Source: Dehalococcoidia bacterium
GTDB taxonomy: Bacteria; Chloroflexota; Dehalococcoidia; Dehalococcoidales; JAUWYK01
Length of the DNA stretch: 7,311 nt
Assembly (NCBI GenBank): GCA_030615865.1
Contig: JAUWYK010000081.1
Span: 1 to 7,311 of the forward strand
Reading direction: 5' to 3'
Shown here: one piece after another, positions 1 through 7,156 of the stretch
Layout of the letters: the number at the start of each line of letters is the position of its first letter
How positions within the stretch are numbered: the first letter of the stretch is position 1
Notes under the pieces: model-generated
What the model saw: only the letters and a program-made list of their open reading frames with translations
Told to the model about the DNA's origin: nothing
The model's database searches: none
Program-made: the position numbers and the translations under genes

Positions 1-834
1 GAGCAGATGCCCGAGTCCTTGCGAGTCCACCTCCGTTATCCCGAGGACATGTTCAATATCCAGGCCGCGGTATACCAGAGCTACCATATGCGTGATGCCC
101 GGGTATTCTACAACAAGGAAGACCTGTGGGCAGTGCCTAAAGAGTTCTATGCTGGCAAAGAACAGCCTATGGAGCCCTACTACATCATCATGCGCCTGCC
201 CGATGAGGAGAAAGAGGAGTTCCTACTCATGTTACCCTTCACCCCGGTGAGGAAGAATAATACCATTGGCTGGCTTGCTGCCCGCAGTGATGGAGAAAAC
301 TATGGGAAGCTGCTTGCCTACCTTTTCCCCAAAGAGCGGCTGGTGTATGGTCCCAGCCAGATCGAGAACCGAATCCAGCAGGATACTGTCATCACTGAGC
401 AGCTTGCCCTATGGGGTCGCGGTGGTTCTCGGGTTATCCGTGGCAACCTGCTGCTGATTCCTTTAGGCAAGTCCAACCTGTATGTGGAGCCGGTCTTCCT
501 TCAGGCAGAGACTGGTGGGCTTCCACAGTTGAAGCGAGTTATTGTGGTTGCCGGTGACCGGATAGCTATGGAGCCTACATTGAAGGAGAGCATTGCGGCT
601 ATCTTTGGTGCTGAGGCACTGCCGACTGAACCCCCCGTGGTCAAACCGCCAGCTCCAGCAGAACCGGAGAAGCCAGTAGCCGCTGACATAGCTAACTTAA
701 TTGAAGAAGCTCAGCAGCACTATAACAAGGCTCAGCAATACCTCAAGGCAGGTGATTGGGCTGGCTATGGAAAAGAGATGGATGCTATGAAAGCGGTGCT
801 GGATAAGCTGGCGGAACTCGCTGCTAAAGAGTAA
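1..834 (+). CDS. UPF0182 family membrane protein, C-terminal part (5' end outside window)
   Basis: The reading frame is open from base 1 (two codons before the first ATG), so this is the tail of a longer gene. Near the visible start it reads HLRYPEDMF, then YHMRDARVFYNKEDLW and VPKEFY. This pattern is typical of the soluble region of UPF0182 (COG1615) proteins, which are usually around 900 residues with several membrane helices at the N-terminus. Those helices are not in the window. A segment around GPSQIENRIQQD and a later PVFLQAE block also fit the family. After about residue 200 comes a proline-rich linker (PTEPPVVKPPAPAEPEKP) and then a predicted helical tail with the pattern of a short A/L/Y-rich coiled region ending in AAKE. 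The biochemical function of the family is unknown. No clear terminator follows the TAA stop. Family assignment is firm; function is not. Confidence 0.9.
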   Translation, partial: EQMPESLRVHLRYPEDMFNIQAAVYQSYHMRDARVFYNKEDLWAVPKEFYAGKEQPMEPYYIIMRLPDEEKEEFLLMLPFTPVRKNNTIGWLAARSDGENYGKLLAYLFPKERLVYGPSQIENRIQQDTVITEQLALWGRGGSRVIRGNLLLIPLGKSNLYVEPVFLQAETGGLPQLKRVIVVAGDRIAMEPTLKESIAAIFGAEALPTEPPVVKPPAPAEPEKPVAADIANLIEEAQQHYNKAQQYLKAGDWAGYGKEMDAMKAVLDKLAELAAKE

Positions 835-912
835 GGATAGCCCATTGGTTCGACAATCTGGCTAATTGTTATCTACCATGATGTTTTGTTTACCCCTAAG
901 CCGGGAACCATC

Positions 913-1026
913 TTAATTTCTCCAGCGGATCATCCAGCCCAAGGCTTGGATTAGCTGCCGATTGTTGTAGTACACAACACAGCGCAATAACTCCCTCCTC
1001 TTGTCCGGTTTTCGAAAGTCTTTAGG
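913..1026 (-). pseudogene. Transposase/integrase C-terminal remnant
   Basis: Read on the minus strand, this frame gives about 37 residues ending in a stop at 913-915. It includes KRRELLRCVVYYNNRQLIQ followed by ALGWM. DDE-type transposases with an integrase core commonly end with a tyrosine pair, an asparagine, a few polar residues and then QALG (YYN..R..QALG), just past the catalytic glutamate. The match to that shape is what I rely on. The frame is closed upstream by an in-frame TGA at 1024-1026, so no catalytic domain is present. I cannot name the IS family, and no terminal inverted repeats or target duplications are visible. A chance resemblance is possible because the piece is short. Confidence 0.42.
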
Positions 1027-1106
1027 TCATGCTTTTCTCTTTACCGTTTTACTTCTTTAACTTCCGTGTAGTTATAGGAATGAGCTTATGTCTAATGCTC
1101 CCCCCC

Positions 1107-1249
1107 CAAAGAAGCTTCCTCAAGTCCTTTGTGGAAAGGATTGAGGTGGATGACTCAGAAGTCAGGATGTACTATACTATTCCGATACCCCCTGATAGCT
1201 CCACACAGAGGAGACCGTAGGGGTTTTACCTTTCGTACACCACGGCTGA
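1107..1249 (+). pseudogene. Large serine recombinase C-terminal remnant, frameshifted
   Basis: The + strand frame starting at 1107 reads QRSFLKSFVERIEVDD, then SEVRMYYTIPIPPDSST. This closely resembles the last 30-40 residues of large serine recombinases (resolvase/invertase family with a recombinase zinc-ribbon domain), which often end in a pattern like FLKSFVKRIEV, a basic beta strand, YTIPLPP, and then VLPFV plus a short tail. The frame then stops at 1218-1220. In the frame beginning near 1205 the expected ending continues as EETVGVLPFVHHG and stops at 1247-1249, so a one-base shift has occurred around 1203-1208. No resolvase catalytic domain precedes it; upstream lies the C8 run and unrelated sequence. 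It is a dead fragment of an integrated element. Confidence 0.62.
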
Positions 1250-1275
1250 AGAAGAGGGGGATTAAGGGGTTGAGG

Positions 1276-1304
1276 TTGATAAACAAACTAAACGGTAGTA
1301 AAAT
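1276..1304 (+). promoter_or_regulatory. Sigma70-type promoter for the pdxS operon
   Basis: A -35 box TTGATA (1276-1281) and a -10 box TAAAAT (1299-1304) are separated by exactly 17 bases. Each differs from the consensus at a single position. Transcription would start near 1311, leaving a leader of roughly 38 bases before the pdxS ATG. That is too short for a riboswitch. The promoter lies just downstream of the recombinase remnant. Confidence 0.6.
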
Positions 1305-1336
1305 ACACTTATAAGAAGTCATAGTTTGTGCGGGGT

Positions 1337-1342
1337 AAGGAG
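1337..1342 (+). promoter_or_regulatory. Ribosome binding site that fixes the pdxS start
   Basis: AAGGAG ends six bases before the ATG at 1349. This favours that start over the in-frame GTG at 1328, which would put this site inside the coding region and make the protein seven residues longer than is usual. Confidence 0.75.
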
Positions 1343-1348
1343 CAGGAT

Positions 1349-2230
1349 ATGGAAAGCGGAACATGGAAGGTTAAAACCGGTCTAGCTCAAATGCTAAAGG
1401 GCGGGGTGATTATGGATGTAATCAACGCTGAGCAGGCGAAGATTGCCCAGGAGGCAGGTGCCTGCGCGGTGATGGCACTGGAGAGAGTCCCGGCGGATAT
1501 TAGAGCTACCGGGGGTGTGGCTCGTATGGCTGACCCAACGGTTATTGAAGCTATTATGAAAACGGTTTCCATACCGGTAATGGCTAAGTGTCGCATAGGT
1601 CATTTTGTCGAGGCACAGGCGCTAGAGGCTCTTGGCGTAGATTTTCTAGATGAGTCGGAAGTGCTCACCCCGGCTGATGAAGCACACCATATCTGGAAGC
1701 ATGACTTTAAGGTTCCCTTTGTCTGCGGTTGCCGCGACCTGGGAGAGGCACTGCGCCGCATTGGTGAGGGGGCAGCTATGATTAGAACCAAGGGAGAAGC
1801 TGGCACCGGTAACATTGTAGAAGCAGTTAGGCACATGCGAGCAGTAATGGATGGCATCCGCAAGCTGATAAACACGCCCCAGGACGAGCTGATGGCACAG
1901 GCTAAGGAAATGGAAGCCCCCTTCGAACTGGTAACCGAAATACATAAAACAGGGAAACTGCACGTGGTCAACTTTGCCGCTGGCGGAGTGGCTACCCCGG
2001 CTGATGCCGCCCTGATGATGCAACTCGGTGCCGATGGCGTCTTTGTTGGCTCAGGTATATTTAAATCCAGCAACCCTGAGGTCAGAGCCAAGGCTATTGT
2101 CAACGCTACTACCCACTATCAAGACCCTGAAATCATTGCCGAGGTGTCTAAAAATCTGGGTGAAGCTATGCCCGGGCTAGATATAAAGCAAATCCCGACT
2201 GACGAACTGCTGGCACCTAGAGGATGGTAG
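1349..2230 (+). CDS. pdxS: Pyridoxal 5'-phosphate synthase, lyase subunit PdxS
   Basis: This 293-residue protein has the usual length of PdxS (SNZ/PDX1), a TIM barrel. The family condenses ribose 5-phosphate, glyceraldehyde 3-phosphate and ammonia into pyridoxal 5'-phosphate, in the cytoplasm, as a dodecamer decorated with the glutaminase PdxT. Family landmarks are visible: [13 protein letters not shown] with D23, [23 protein letters not shown] with the Schiff-base lysine K80 (K81 in Bacillus subtilis), [11 protein letters not shown] with the second lysine K148, and [20 protein letters not shown] followed by VFVGSGIF near the phosphate-binding end. Nothing essential is missing. It is the first gene of the cluster, directly behind a promoter, and ends one base before pdxT, so the two subunits are very likely co-translated. 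The start is chosen from the ribosome binding site at 1337-1342. Confidence 0.97.
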   Translation: MESGTWKVKTGLAQMLKGGVIMDVINAEQAKIAQEAGACAVMALERVPADIRATGGVARMADPTVIEAIMKTVSIPVMAKCRIGHFVEAQALEALGVDFLDESEVLTPADEAHHIWKHDFKVPFVCGCRDLGEALRRIGEGAAMIRTKGEAGTGNIVEAVRHMRAVMDGIRKLINTPQDELMAQAKEMEAPFELVTEIHKTGKLHVVNFAAGGVATPADAALMMQLGADGVFVGSGIFKSSNPEVRAKAIVNATTHYQDPEIIAEVSKNLGEAMPGLDIKQIPTDELLAPRGW

Positions 2231-2231
2231 T

Positions 2232-2822
2232 ATGAGAATTGGCGTCCTTGCTTCGCAAGGAGCCTTTGCCGAGCATATAGCTATATTGCACCGCCTTGAG
2301 GTAGAGGCTTTGCCCGTCCGCTTGCCCCAAGAACTTATCGGCTTGGACGGGCTAATCATTCCTGGCGGGGAAAGTATCTCCATCAGCAAGTTGATGCTAA
2401 GTTACAACTTAATGAACGCGATAAGAAATCTAGCTAAAAATGGACTACCAATACTCGGTACCTGTGCCGGCATGATACTCCTAGCCAGCGAGATTTCAGA
2501 CTTGGATGTAGAACCTATAGGAGTTATGGATATAACAGTTAGACGCAATGCCTTTGGCAGGCAACGGGAGAGCTTTGAGACTGAACTGTCAATGCCAATA
2601 CTGGGAGAAAATCCATTTCCCGGTATATTCATCAGAGCCCCAGTAATTGAACAGGCAAATAGTAACGTAGAAATACTAGCCAGGTTAGATGATAGCACCA
2701 GTGTCGCTGCCAGGCAAGGGAAGCTACTAGCTTCTGCTTTTCACCCTGAGCTGACCAATGACCTGAGATTCCACCAATATTTTTTGGATATTGTGGCCGG
2801 ACGCCGTGAATTTGGAGGGTAA
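2232..2822 (+). CDS. pdxT: Pyridoxal 5'-phosphate synthase, glutaminase subunit PdxT
   Basis: This 196-residue protein is a class I glutamine amidotransferase of the PdxT/SNO family. It hydrolyses glutamine and channels the ammonia to PdxS. It starts with the family's [15 protein letters not shown], has the GGES motif at 45-48, the nucleophile C78 in GTCAGM, the RRNAFGRQ signature at 104-111, and the H171/E173 pair in FHPEL. The catalytic triad is therefore complete. After GGES the residues are IS, where many homologues have TT; this lies outside the triad and is probably tolerated. AGAGGA at 2219-2224, inside the end of pdxS, is its ribosome binding site, seven bases before the ATG. Confidence 0.97.
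   Translation: MRIGVLASQGAFAEHIAILHRLEVEALPVRLPQELIGLDGLIIPGGESISISKLMLSYNLMNAIRNLAKNGLPILGTCAGMILLASEISDLDVEPIGVMDITVRRNAFGRQRESFETELSMPILGENPFPGIFIRAPVIEQANSNVEILARLDDSTSVAARQGKLLASAFHPELTNDLRFHQYFLDIVAGRREFGG
2814..2819 (+). promoter_or_regulatory. Ribosome binding site supporting a TTG start
   Basis: GGAGGG, within the last codons of pdxT, sits five bases before the TTG at 2825. No ATG lies nearby in the frame, and this site makes the TTG the credible start of the downstream ATPase gene. Confidence 0.65.
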
Positions 2823-2824
2823 TT

Positions 2825-4354
2825 TTGCAAAAGGTAATCACAGATGACCTAGATGCTCTGCTTGATATTTTACCGCCGCCTATCCGCCAGCCATTATGTC
2901 AACAAGAAGATATTAGCGAATTACTAGAAGTGGTGCTTGATTTGGGTCGCCCTCCTGAAGCTCGTTTTCCCCAGCGGGAAGTAGTCCTCAACCCTAAAGA
3001 AGTCAGTGAGCAGGAAATCGATTATGTTGCCTCTCGTGTCAGTAGCTTTGGGGATGACAACCGGGCTGGAATCGAGCGCACTTTACATCGCATCTCGGCT
3101 ATCCGCAATCGCAAGGGGCGTATTATAGGGCTTACCTGCCGCGTAGGCAGGGCTGTCTTTGGCACGATAAAGGTTATAGAAGACCTTGTTGAGTCGGGCA
3201 AAAGCGTCTTGCTTTTAGGTCGCCCCGGGGTAGGCAAAACGACAATGCTACGCGAGGTAGCCCGAGTGCTAGCCGATGACCTCAAGAAGCGAGTTATCAT
3301 CGTTGACACCTCAAACGAAATTGCCGGCGACGGCGATATTCCCCACCCAGCTATTGGACATGCTCGGCGGATGCAGGTAACCACTCCCACCATGCAGCAT
3401 GCGGTAATGATTGAAGCCGTAGAAAATCACATGCCTGAGGTAATTGTTATTGACGAGATTGGCACCGAGCTTGAGGCTCAAGCGGCTCGAACTATCGCTG
3501 AGCGCGGGGTTCAACTTGTTGGCACTGCCCACGGTAACACCCTGGAAAACCTGATGATGAACCCTACCCTAGCCGACCTCATTGGTGGCATCCAGACGGT
3601 AACCCTGGGTGATGAAGAGGCAAAGCGAAGGGGCACCCAGAAGTCCATACTGGAGCGTATGTCACCACCCACCTTTGATGTTGTCGTTGAAATTCAGGAC
3701 TGGGACAAGGTAGCTATTCATCCTGATGTCGGGCAAGCGGTTGATACTAACTTGCGTGGTCAACCTATAGCCACCGAGATTCGCTGGCTGGATGAGGCAG
3801 GAGAAGTCAGAATAGAAAGGGAGACGCCAATTACCACCGCTACGAAAACTGCCAAAAGAAAGCAACTGGTCAAGGAAGATAAACTACCTAAACTTTACCT
3901 CTTCGGCGTAAATCGGGGGCGACTGCAGCAGATGGCAAGAGAGACGCAACTGAGCCTGGATATAGTTAGCAACCTGAATGATGCCAATCTGTTTATAACC
4001 TCTAAAAGCTACTACCGGCGAAAGCCACAAATCATCAGGGATGCCGAAGCAGCTAACCTGCCCATCTATGTCCTTAAAAGTAATACGCCACCTCAAATCA
4101 GGCAGCTATTAAACACTATTTACCCCACAGAGAGCGTAAGCAAGGCAGATTCCCTCAGGCTTGCCCTAAATGAGGCAGAAGAAGCGGTTAGCAAGGTAAA
4201 GACTGGGCAGGAAGCGGTAGAACTCAGCCCCCAGAGTGCCTATATCCGGCGCCTGCAGCACCTCATAGCCAAGCGAAACGAGTTATCCTCACAAAGCACG
4301 GGCAAAGACCCCAATAGAAGGGTGAGGATTTATAAAGAAGGGACAAAGGTATAA
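2825..4354 (+). CDS. SpoIIIAA/Ycf45-like AAA ATPase with C-terminal R3H domain
   Basis: This 509-residue protein has three parts. Residues about 1-330 form a RecA/secretion-type ATPase related to stage III sporulation protein AA and to plastid/cyanobacterial Ycf45. It has a Walker A GRPGVGKT (132-139), [18 protein letters not shown] (161-178), a Walker B VIVIDEIG (206-213) and a sensor-like [16 protein letters not shown]. Residues about 354-432 are a small alpha/beta domain starting [10 protein letters not shown]. Residues about 470-505 are an R3H single-stranded nucleic acid binding motif: R475 and H479 in RRLQH, followed by [19 protein letters not shown]. SpoIIIAA proper is shorter and lacks the last two parts, so this is the non-sporulation branch, whose substrate is unknown. 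It starts two bases after pdxT and ends two bases before tmk. A nucleic-acid-related role is inferred from R3H only. Confidence 0.9.
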   Translation: MQKVITDDLDALLDILPPPIRQPLCQQEDISELLEVVLDLGRPPEARFPQREVVLNPKEVSEQEIDYVASRVSSFGDDNRAGIERTLHRISAIRNRKGRIIGLTCRVGRAVFGTIKVIEDLVESGKSVLLLGRPGVGKTTMLREVARVLADDLKKRVIIVDTSNEIAGDGDIPHPAIGHARRMQVTTPTMQHAVMIEAVENHMPEVIVIDEIGTELEAQAARTIAERGVQLVGTAHGNTLENLMMNPTLADLIGGIQTVTLGDEEAKRRGTQKSILERMSPPTFDVVVEIQDWDKVAIHPDVGQAVDTNLRGQPIATEIRWLDEAGEVRIERETPITTATKTAKRKQLVKEDKLPKLYLFGVNRGRLQQMARETQLSLDIVSNLNDANLFITSKSYYRRKPQIIRDAEAANLPIYVLKSNTPPQIRQLLNTIYPTESVSKADSLRLALNEAEEAVSKVKTGQEAVELSPQSAYIRRLQHLIAKRNELSSQSTGKDPNRRVRIYKEGTKV

Positions 4355-4356
4355 TT

Positions 4357-4983
4357 ATGGCTCTATTTATAACCTTTGAGGGTGGAGAAGGAAGTGGCAA
4401 GAGTGTCCAGGCCAGCGCACTGTATAGAAGGCTATCGCAGTTGGCTATTTCAGTAGTTCTGACCCATGAACCCGGTGGCACTCCCCTTGGTAACAAGCTA
4501 GGTCGCTGGCTAAAGTGGACTAAAGACACAGATATATCACCACTAACCGAGCTTCTGCTGTTCAATGCTTCCCGCGCCCAATTAATAACCCAGATAATCC
4601 AACCTAATCTGGAAAGTGGGAAGGTGGTTATATGTGACCGCTACGCCGACTCCACCACTGCCTATCAAAGCTACGGGCGGGGGCTGGATTTAGAAATGGT
4701 CAAGACGATTAATAATGCTGCCACTCGGGGATTAAAACCTGACCTTACAGTCCTGCTAGATATATCGGCAGAGAAAGGGCTCGCCCGTAAAAGAGGCAAA
4801 AGACAAGACCGTTTTGAGCAGGAGGCTCTAGCCTTTCACCAGAGGGTGCGAGATGGTTACCTCAAGCTGGCAGCTAATGACCCGGAGCGATGGCTGGTGG
4901 TAGATGCCAGCCAATCTAAAGTCAAAATTAGCCAGATTATCTGGCAAAGAATTAAGCAATTGCTTTCAAGTCAGGGAGGCTAA
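4357..4983 (+). CDS. tmk: Thymidylate kinase (dTMP kinase)
   Basis: This 208-residue protein phosphorylates dTMP to dTDP with ATP, a required step in dTTP synthesis in the cytoplasm. It shows the P-loop GGEGSGKS (9-16), EPGGT (38-42) and FNASRAQL in the dTMP-binding region. It also has the DRY motif in VICDRYADST (94-96) with AYQSYGRGLD after it, and a LID region RGKRQDRFEQ (146-155) with the arginines expected in bacterial type enzymes. Length and motifs are normal. It begins two bases after the R3H ATPase stop; AAAGG at 4345-4349 is a plausible ribosome binding site. Its neighbours are not nucleotide genes, which suggests a cluster kept together for expression rather than for one pathway. 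Confidence 0.96.
   Translation: MALFITFEGGEGSGKSVQASALYRRLSQLAISVVLTHEPGGTPLGNKLGRWLKWTKDTDISPLTELLLFNASRAQLITQIIQPNLESGKVVICDRYADSTTAYQSYGRGLDLEMVKTINNAATRGLKPDLTVLLDISAEKGLARKRGKRQDRFEQEALAFHQRVRDGYLKLAANDPERWLVVDASQSKVKISQIIWQRIKQLLSSQGG
4974..4979 (+). promoter_or_regulatory. Ribosome binding site that fixes the mnmA start
   Basis: GGGAGG lies in the last codons of tmk, eight bases before the ATG at 4988. It supports that start over the in-frame ATG at 4904, which would overlap tmk by 80 bases and add a tail unlike the family. Confidence 0.75.
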
Positions 4984-4987
4984 TAGC

Positions 4988-6064
4988 ATGCCCCAGAAGC
5001 GAGTTGCAGTAGCTATGAGTGGCGGGGTGGATTCGTCACTGGCGGCGGCACTACTAAAAGAGGCTGGTTATGAGGTAATTGGCGTAACTATGCAAATCTG
5101 GCCTCCGGATAAGCAGGCTTTTGGTGGCTGTTGCGGACTTGAAGCGGTAGAAGATGCCAAACGGGTGGCTTATAAGCTGGGTATCCCCCATTATGTGATG
5201 AATCTTAGGGATATTTTTACCCAAAGGGTTATCGCCGATTTCTGTCGGGAGTATAGCCTGGGGAGGACGCCCAATCCTTGTATCAGGTGTAACCAGTATA
5301 TTAAGTTTGATGCTCTGCTGGAGAGAACTAGGGAGTTGGATGCTGATTTTATCGCTACCGGACACTATGCCAGAATTGAACACTCAACGAATGGCTATCA
5401 CCTGCTGAAGGCAGTTGACCAAACTAAAGACCAGTCCTACTTCCTTTATACTTTAGGGCAGAAGGAGCTTCAACATCTGCTGCTGCCTATTGGTAATCTC
5501 CATAAAGTGGAAGTAAGAAGACTGGCTGCCGAACTGGGTCTGCCCACCGCTACCAGGCGTGACAGCCAGGATATTTGCTTTATCCCTGATAACAACTATC
5601 GGTCATTTATAGCCAAGTATATCCCTCTCAAATCAGGGGGCATTATTGACACCGAGGGCAAGGTTTTAGGTAGGCATAAGGGTTTAGCCCTATATACTGT
5701 GGGGCAACACCAAGGCTTAGGGCTTGCCTCAAATGAACGCCTGTATGTGCTCAGGCTTGATACCCCTAGTAACAGGTTGGTGGTAGGTACCGAAGACGAG
5801 CTTTTAGGTAATATGCTCTTTGCCAGTAAGCTGAACTGGATATCAGGCAAAACTCCTAGACAGCCTGTCAATGTAACAGCCAAAATCCGCTACAAGTCGC
5901 CTGAGGTAGCAGCTAAACTTCACCTCAGAGATGGGGTAGTCGAGGTTCACTTTAATCAGCCTCAGAGGGCAATTACTCCCGGGCAAGCGGTAGTATTCTA
6001 TCAAGGCGATGCTATCCTGGGCGGAGGGATAATAGAAGAAGGGGATAAAGGGGATGGGGTTTGA
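4988..6064 (+). CDS. mnmA: tRNA-specific 2-thiouridylase MnmA
   Basis: This 358-residue enzyme activates C2 of wobble uridine 34 in tRNA-Lys, -Glu and -Gln with ATP and replaces the oxygen with sulfur delivered as a persulfide. The PP-loop SGGVDSS is at residues 11-17. The catalytic cysteine C98 lies in TPNPCIRCN and the second, C197, in DSQDICFIPD. Other family blocks are ATGHYAR (123-129), KDQSYFLY (148-154), YTVGQHQGLGL (236-246) and a C-terminal beta-barrel with AKIRYKSPE. Both cysteines are present, so it should be active. Length matches the family when the ATG after GGGAGG is used. It follows tmk by four bases, and its TGA overlaps the TTG start of rnhB (TTGA), a classic translational coupling arrangement. 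No partner sulfur-relay gene is in the window. Confidence 0.96.
   Translation: MPQKRVAVAMSGGVDSSLAAALLKEAGYEVIGVTMQIWPPDKQAFGGCCGLEAVEDAKRVAYKLGIPHYVMNLRDIFTQRVIADFCREYSLGRTPNPCIRCNQYIKFDALLERTRELDADFIATGHYARIEHSTNGYHLLKAVDQTKDQSYFLYTLGQKELQHLLLPIGNLHKVEVRRLAAELGLPTATRRDSQDICFIPDNNYRSFIAKYIPLKSGGIIDTEGKVLGRHKGLALYTVGQHQGLGLASNERLYVLRLDTPSNRLVVGTEDELLGNMLFASKLNWISGKTPRQPVNVTAKIRYKSPEVAAKLHLRDGVVEVHFNQPQRAITPGQAVVFYQGDAILGGGIIEEGDKGDGV
6047..6053 (+). promoter_or_regulatory. Ribosome binding site for the TTG start of rnhB
   Basis: AAAGGGG sits seven bases before the TTG at 6061, inside the end of mnmA. The first in-frame ATG is about 105 codons in and past the catalytic residues, so this TTG is the best supported start. 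Confidence 0.6.
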
Positions 6065-6714
6065 TAAATAATCTCCAGATACCATCTTTTGCTGAGGAAA
6101 AGAGGCTGGAGGCACAAGGTTACCAGCTTATTGCTGGCATTGATGAAGCCGGTCGTGGTGCTCTGGCTGGGCCAGTGGTAGCTGCGGCTACCATTTTGCC
6201 CTGCCACATAGATACTCCCTGGCTAAATCAGGTGAGGGACAGCAAGCAGTTGACGCCAGCCAAACGTGAACTTTTGTTTCACCATATCCACGAAATAGCT
6301 ATCTCAATAGGTATCGGTGTGGTTTCCCATGAGGTAATAGATAGCCAGGGTATAATCAGGGCAACGCGGCTGGCTATGAAATTAGCTATAGACCAGCTCT
6401 CGCCACCACCCCAATCCCTGCTTATAGACTATATGCTTCTTCCCGAGGTGCCATTACCCCAATGGGGAATAAAGAATGGTGATAGTCTATGCTTCTCTAT
6501 TGCCTGTGCCTCCATCATAGCTAAAGTGGCACGAGACCAGCTAATGATAGAACTTGATAGAGATTACCCTGGCTATGGATTGGCTCAACACAAAGGCTAT
6601 GGCACCAAGGAGCATATCTCCTGCCTACACCGCCTGGGACCGTCCTCCATCCATCGCCAGTCATTCAAACCAGTCAGGGACATTAGGCTACAAGGGCGTT
6701 TATCTCAGGAATAA
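6061..6714 (+). CDS. rnhB: Ribonuclease HII
   Basis: This 217-residue enzyme cleaves the RNA strand of RNA/DNA hybrids and nicks at single ribonucleotides left in DNA, starting their repair. The acidic metal-binding residues appear in the expected blocks: D28 and E29 in GIDEAGRGALAGPVV, D123 in LLIDYM, and D141 in NGDSLCFSIACASIIAKV. The D123-D141 spacing of 18 equals that of the E. coli enzyme. VRDSKQLTPAKRE (58-70) and DYPGYGLAQHKGYGT (168-182) are further signatures. The usual DG after the third acidic position is DY here, a small departure. It starts at a TTG overlapping the mnmA stop by four bases. Confidence 0.96.
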   Translation: MINNLQIPSFAEEKRLEAQGYQLIAGIDEAGRGALAGPVVAAATILPCHIDTPWLNQVRDSKQLTPAKRELLFHHIHEIAISIGIGVVSHEVIDSQGIIRATRLAMKLAIDQLSPPPQSLLIDYMLLPEVPLPQWGIKNGDSLCFSIACASIIAKVARDQLMIELDRDYPGYGLAQHKGYGTKEHISCLHRLGPSSIHRQSFKPVRDIRLQGRLSQE

Positions 6715-6723
6715 AAAACACAG

Positions 6724-6731
6724 AAAGGAGG
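6724..6731 (+). promoter_or_regulatory. Strong ribosome binding site for the PPOX gene
   Basis: AAAGGAGG, a near-perfect anti-16S match, ends five bases before the ATG at 6737. It is the strongest such site in the window and rules out an upstream start inside rnhB. Confidence 0.85.
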
Positions 6732-6736
6732 TTTGT

Positions 6737-7150
6737 ATGAACAAAAGTGAAATACTTGCATTTTTGAATGCCAATCCCTCTTGCCATCTGGCCACGGTAG
6801 AAGGAAATAAACCCCATGTACGCGGTATGCGTATATACAAAGCTGATGAAAATGGGATTATACTCCAGACAGCTAAGATGAAGGATTTACACAAACAATT
6901 GTCTGAGAATCCAAACGTGGAACTATGTTTTAACAATTACAAGGACAATATCCAGATAAGGGTCAGCGGCACAGTTGAACTTATAGAAGACATGGATTTG
7001 AAAAATGAAATAATAGCCAAACGTCAATTCTTGAAGCCACGGATAGAAAAAGAAGGATATGAAATGGCTGTTTATCGGTTGGAAAAGGGTGTTGCCATAG
7101 TCTGGACTTTTGAAACCGACCTTGTACCAAAGGCTTATATCGAGTTATAG
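6737..7150 (+). CDS. Pyridoxamine 5'-phosphate oxidase-fold (PPOX) flavin-binding protein
   Basis: This 137-residue protein has the split-barrel pattern of small PPOX-class proteins that usually bind FMN or a related flavin. It starts with a helix and then has CHLATVEGNKPHVRGMRI, an IILQTAKMKDLHKQL segment typical of the phosphate-contacting strand and helix, NPNVELCFNN, and IRVSGTVEL. Family members serve many uses and the substrate cannot be read from this sequence. It is much shorter than true PdxH and lacks recognisable PdxH-specific features, so I do not call it pyridoxamine phosphate oxidase. The PdxS/PdxT route makes PLP directly and does not need one. By hand count GC is about 39% over 6781-7140, against about 56% in three sampled lines of rnhB. 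It lies 22 bases after rnhB and six before the YraN gene. Confidence 0.88.
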   Translation: MNKSEILAFLNANPSCHLATVEGNKPHVRGMRIYKADENGIILQTAKMKDLHKQLSENPNVELCFNNYKDNIQIRVSGTVELIEDMDLKNEIIAKRQFLKPRIEKEGYEMAVYRLEKGVAIVWTFETDLVPKAYIEL

Positions 7151-7156
7151 AGAGAA

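Larger units (their letters stand above)
835..1275. other. Gene-free spacer holding mobile-element remnants
   Basis: About 440 bases between the UPF0182 stop and the pdxS promoter carry no intact gene. Two short stretches read as C-terminal ends of mobile-element proteins, one on each strand, and are listed separately. The rest (835-912, 1027-1106 and 1250-1275) shows no recognisable coding signal, RNA gene or strong hairpin. The 1027-1106 stretch is pyrimidine-rich on the + strand and ends in a run of eight C at 1100-1107. Confidence 0.6.

Noticed and set aside
853..869. Possible terminator hairpin (ACAAT...ATTGT) after the UPF0182 gene
   Set aside because: The stem is only five base pairs, AT-rich, with no T run after it.
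964..978. Inverted repeat GTTGT-AGTAC-ACAAC as an operator
   Set aside because: Five-base arms are expected by chance, and it falls within the transposase remnant, far from the promoter.
1328..1348. Alternative GTG start for pdxS, seven codons upstream
   Set aside because: It would place the AAGGAG ribosome binding site inside the gene and add residues that PdxS proteins do not have.
1305..1348. Riboswitch or attenuator in the pdxS leader
   Set aside because: The leader from the predicted start site is about 38 bases and shows no stable alternative stems.
1155..1364. Minus-strand open frame of 69 codons in the spacer
   Set aside because: It runs over the recombinase remnant, the promoter and the pdxS start, with no family resemblance.
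1600..2103. Long minus-strand open frame of 167 codons
   Set aside because: It is an antisense shadow of pdxS; its serine/alanine-rich composition is what reverse reading of a GC-skewed codon pattern gives, and it has no recognisable domain.
4904..4987. Upstream ATG extending mnmA by 28 codons
   Set aside because: The added sequence is the tmk end in another frame; the ATG at 4988 has a good ribosome binding site and gives the normal family start a few residues before the PP-loop.
6554..6736. Upstream ATG extending the PPOX gene into rnhB
   Set aside because: The extension is rnhB read out of frame, and AAAGGAGG directly before 6737 sets the start.
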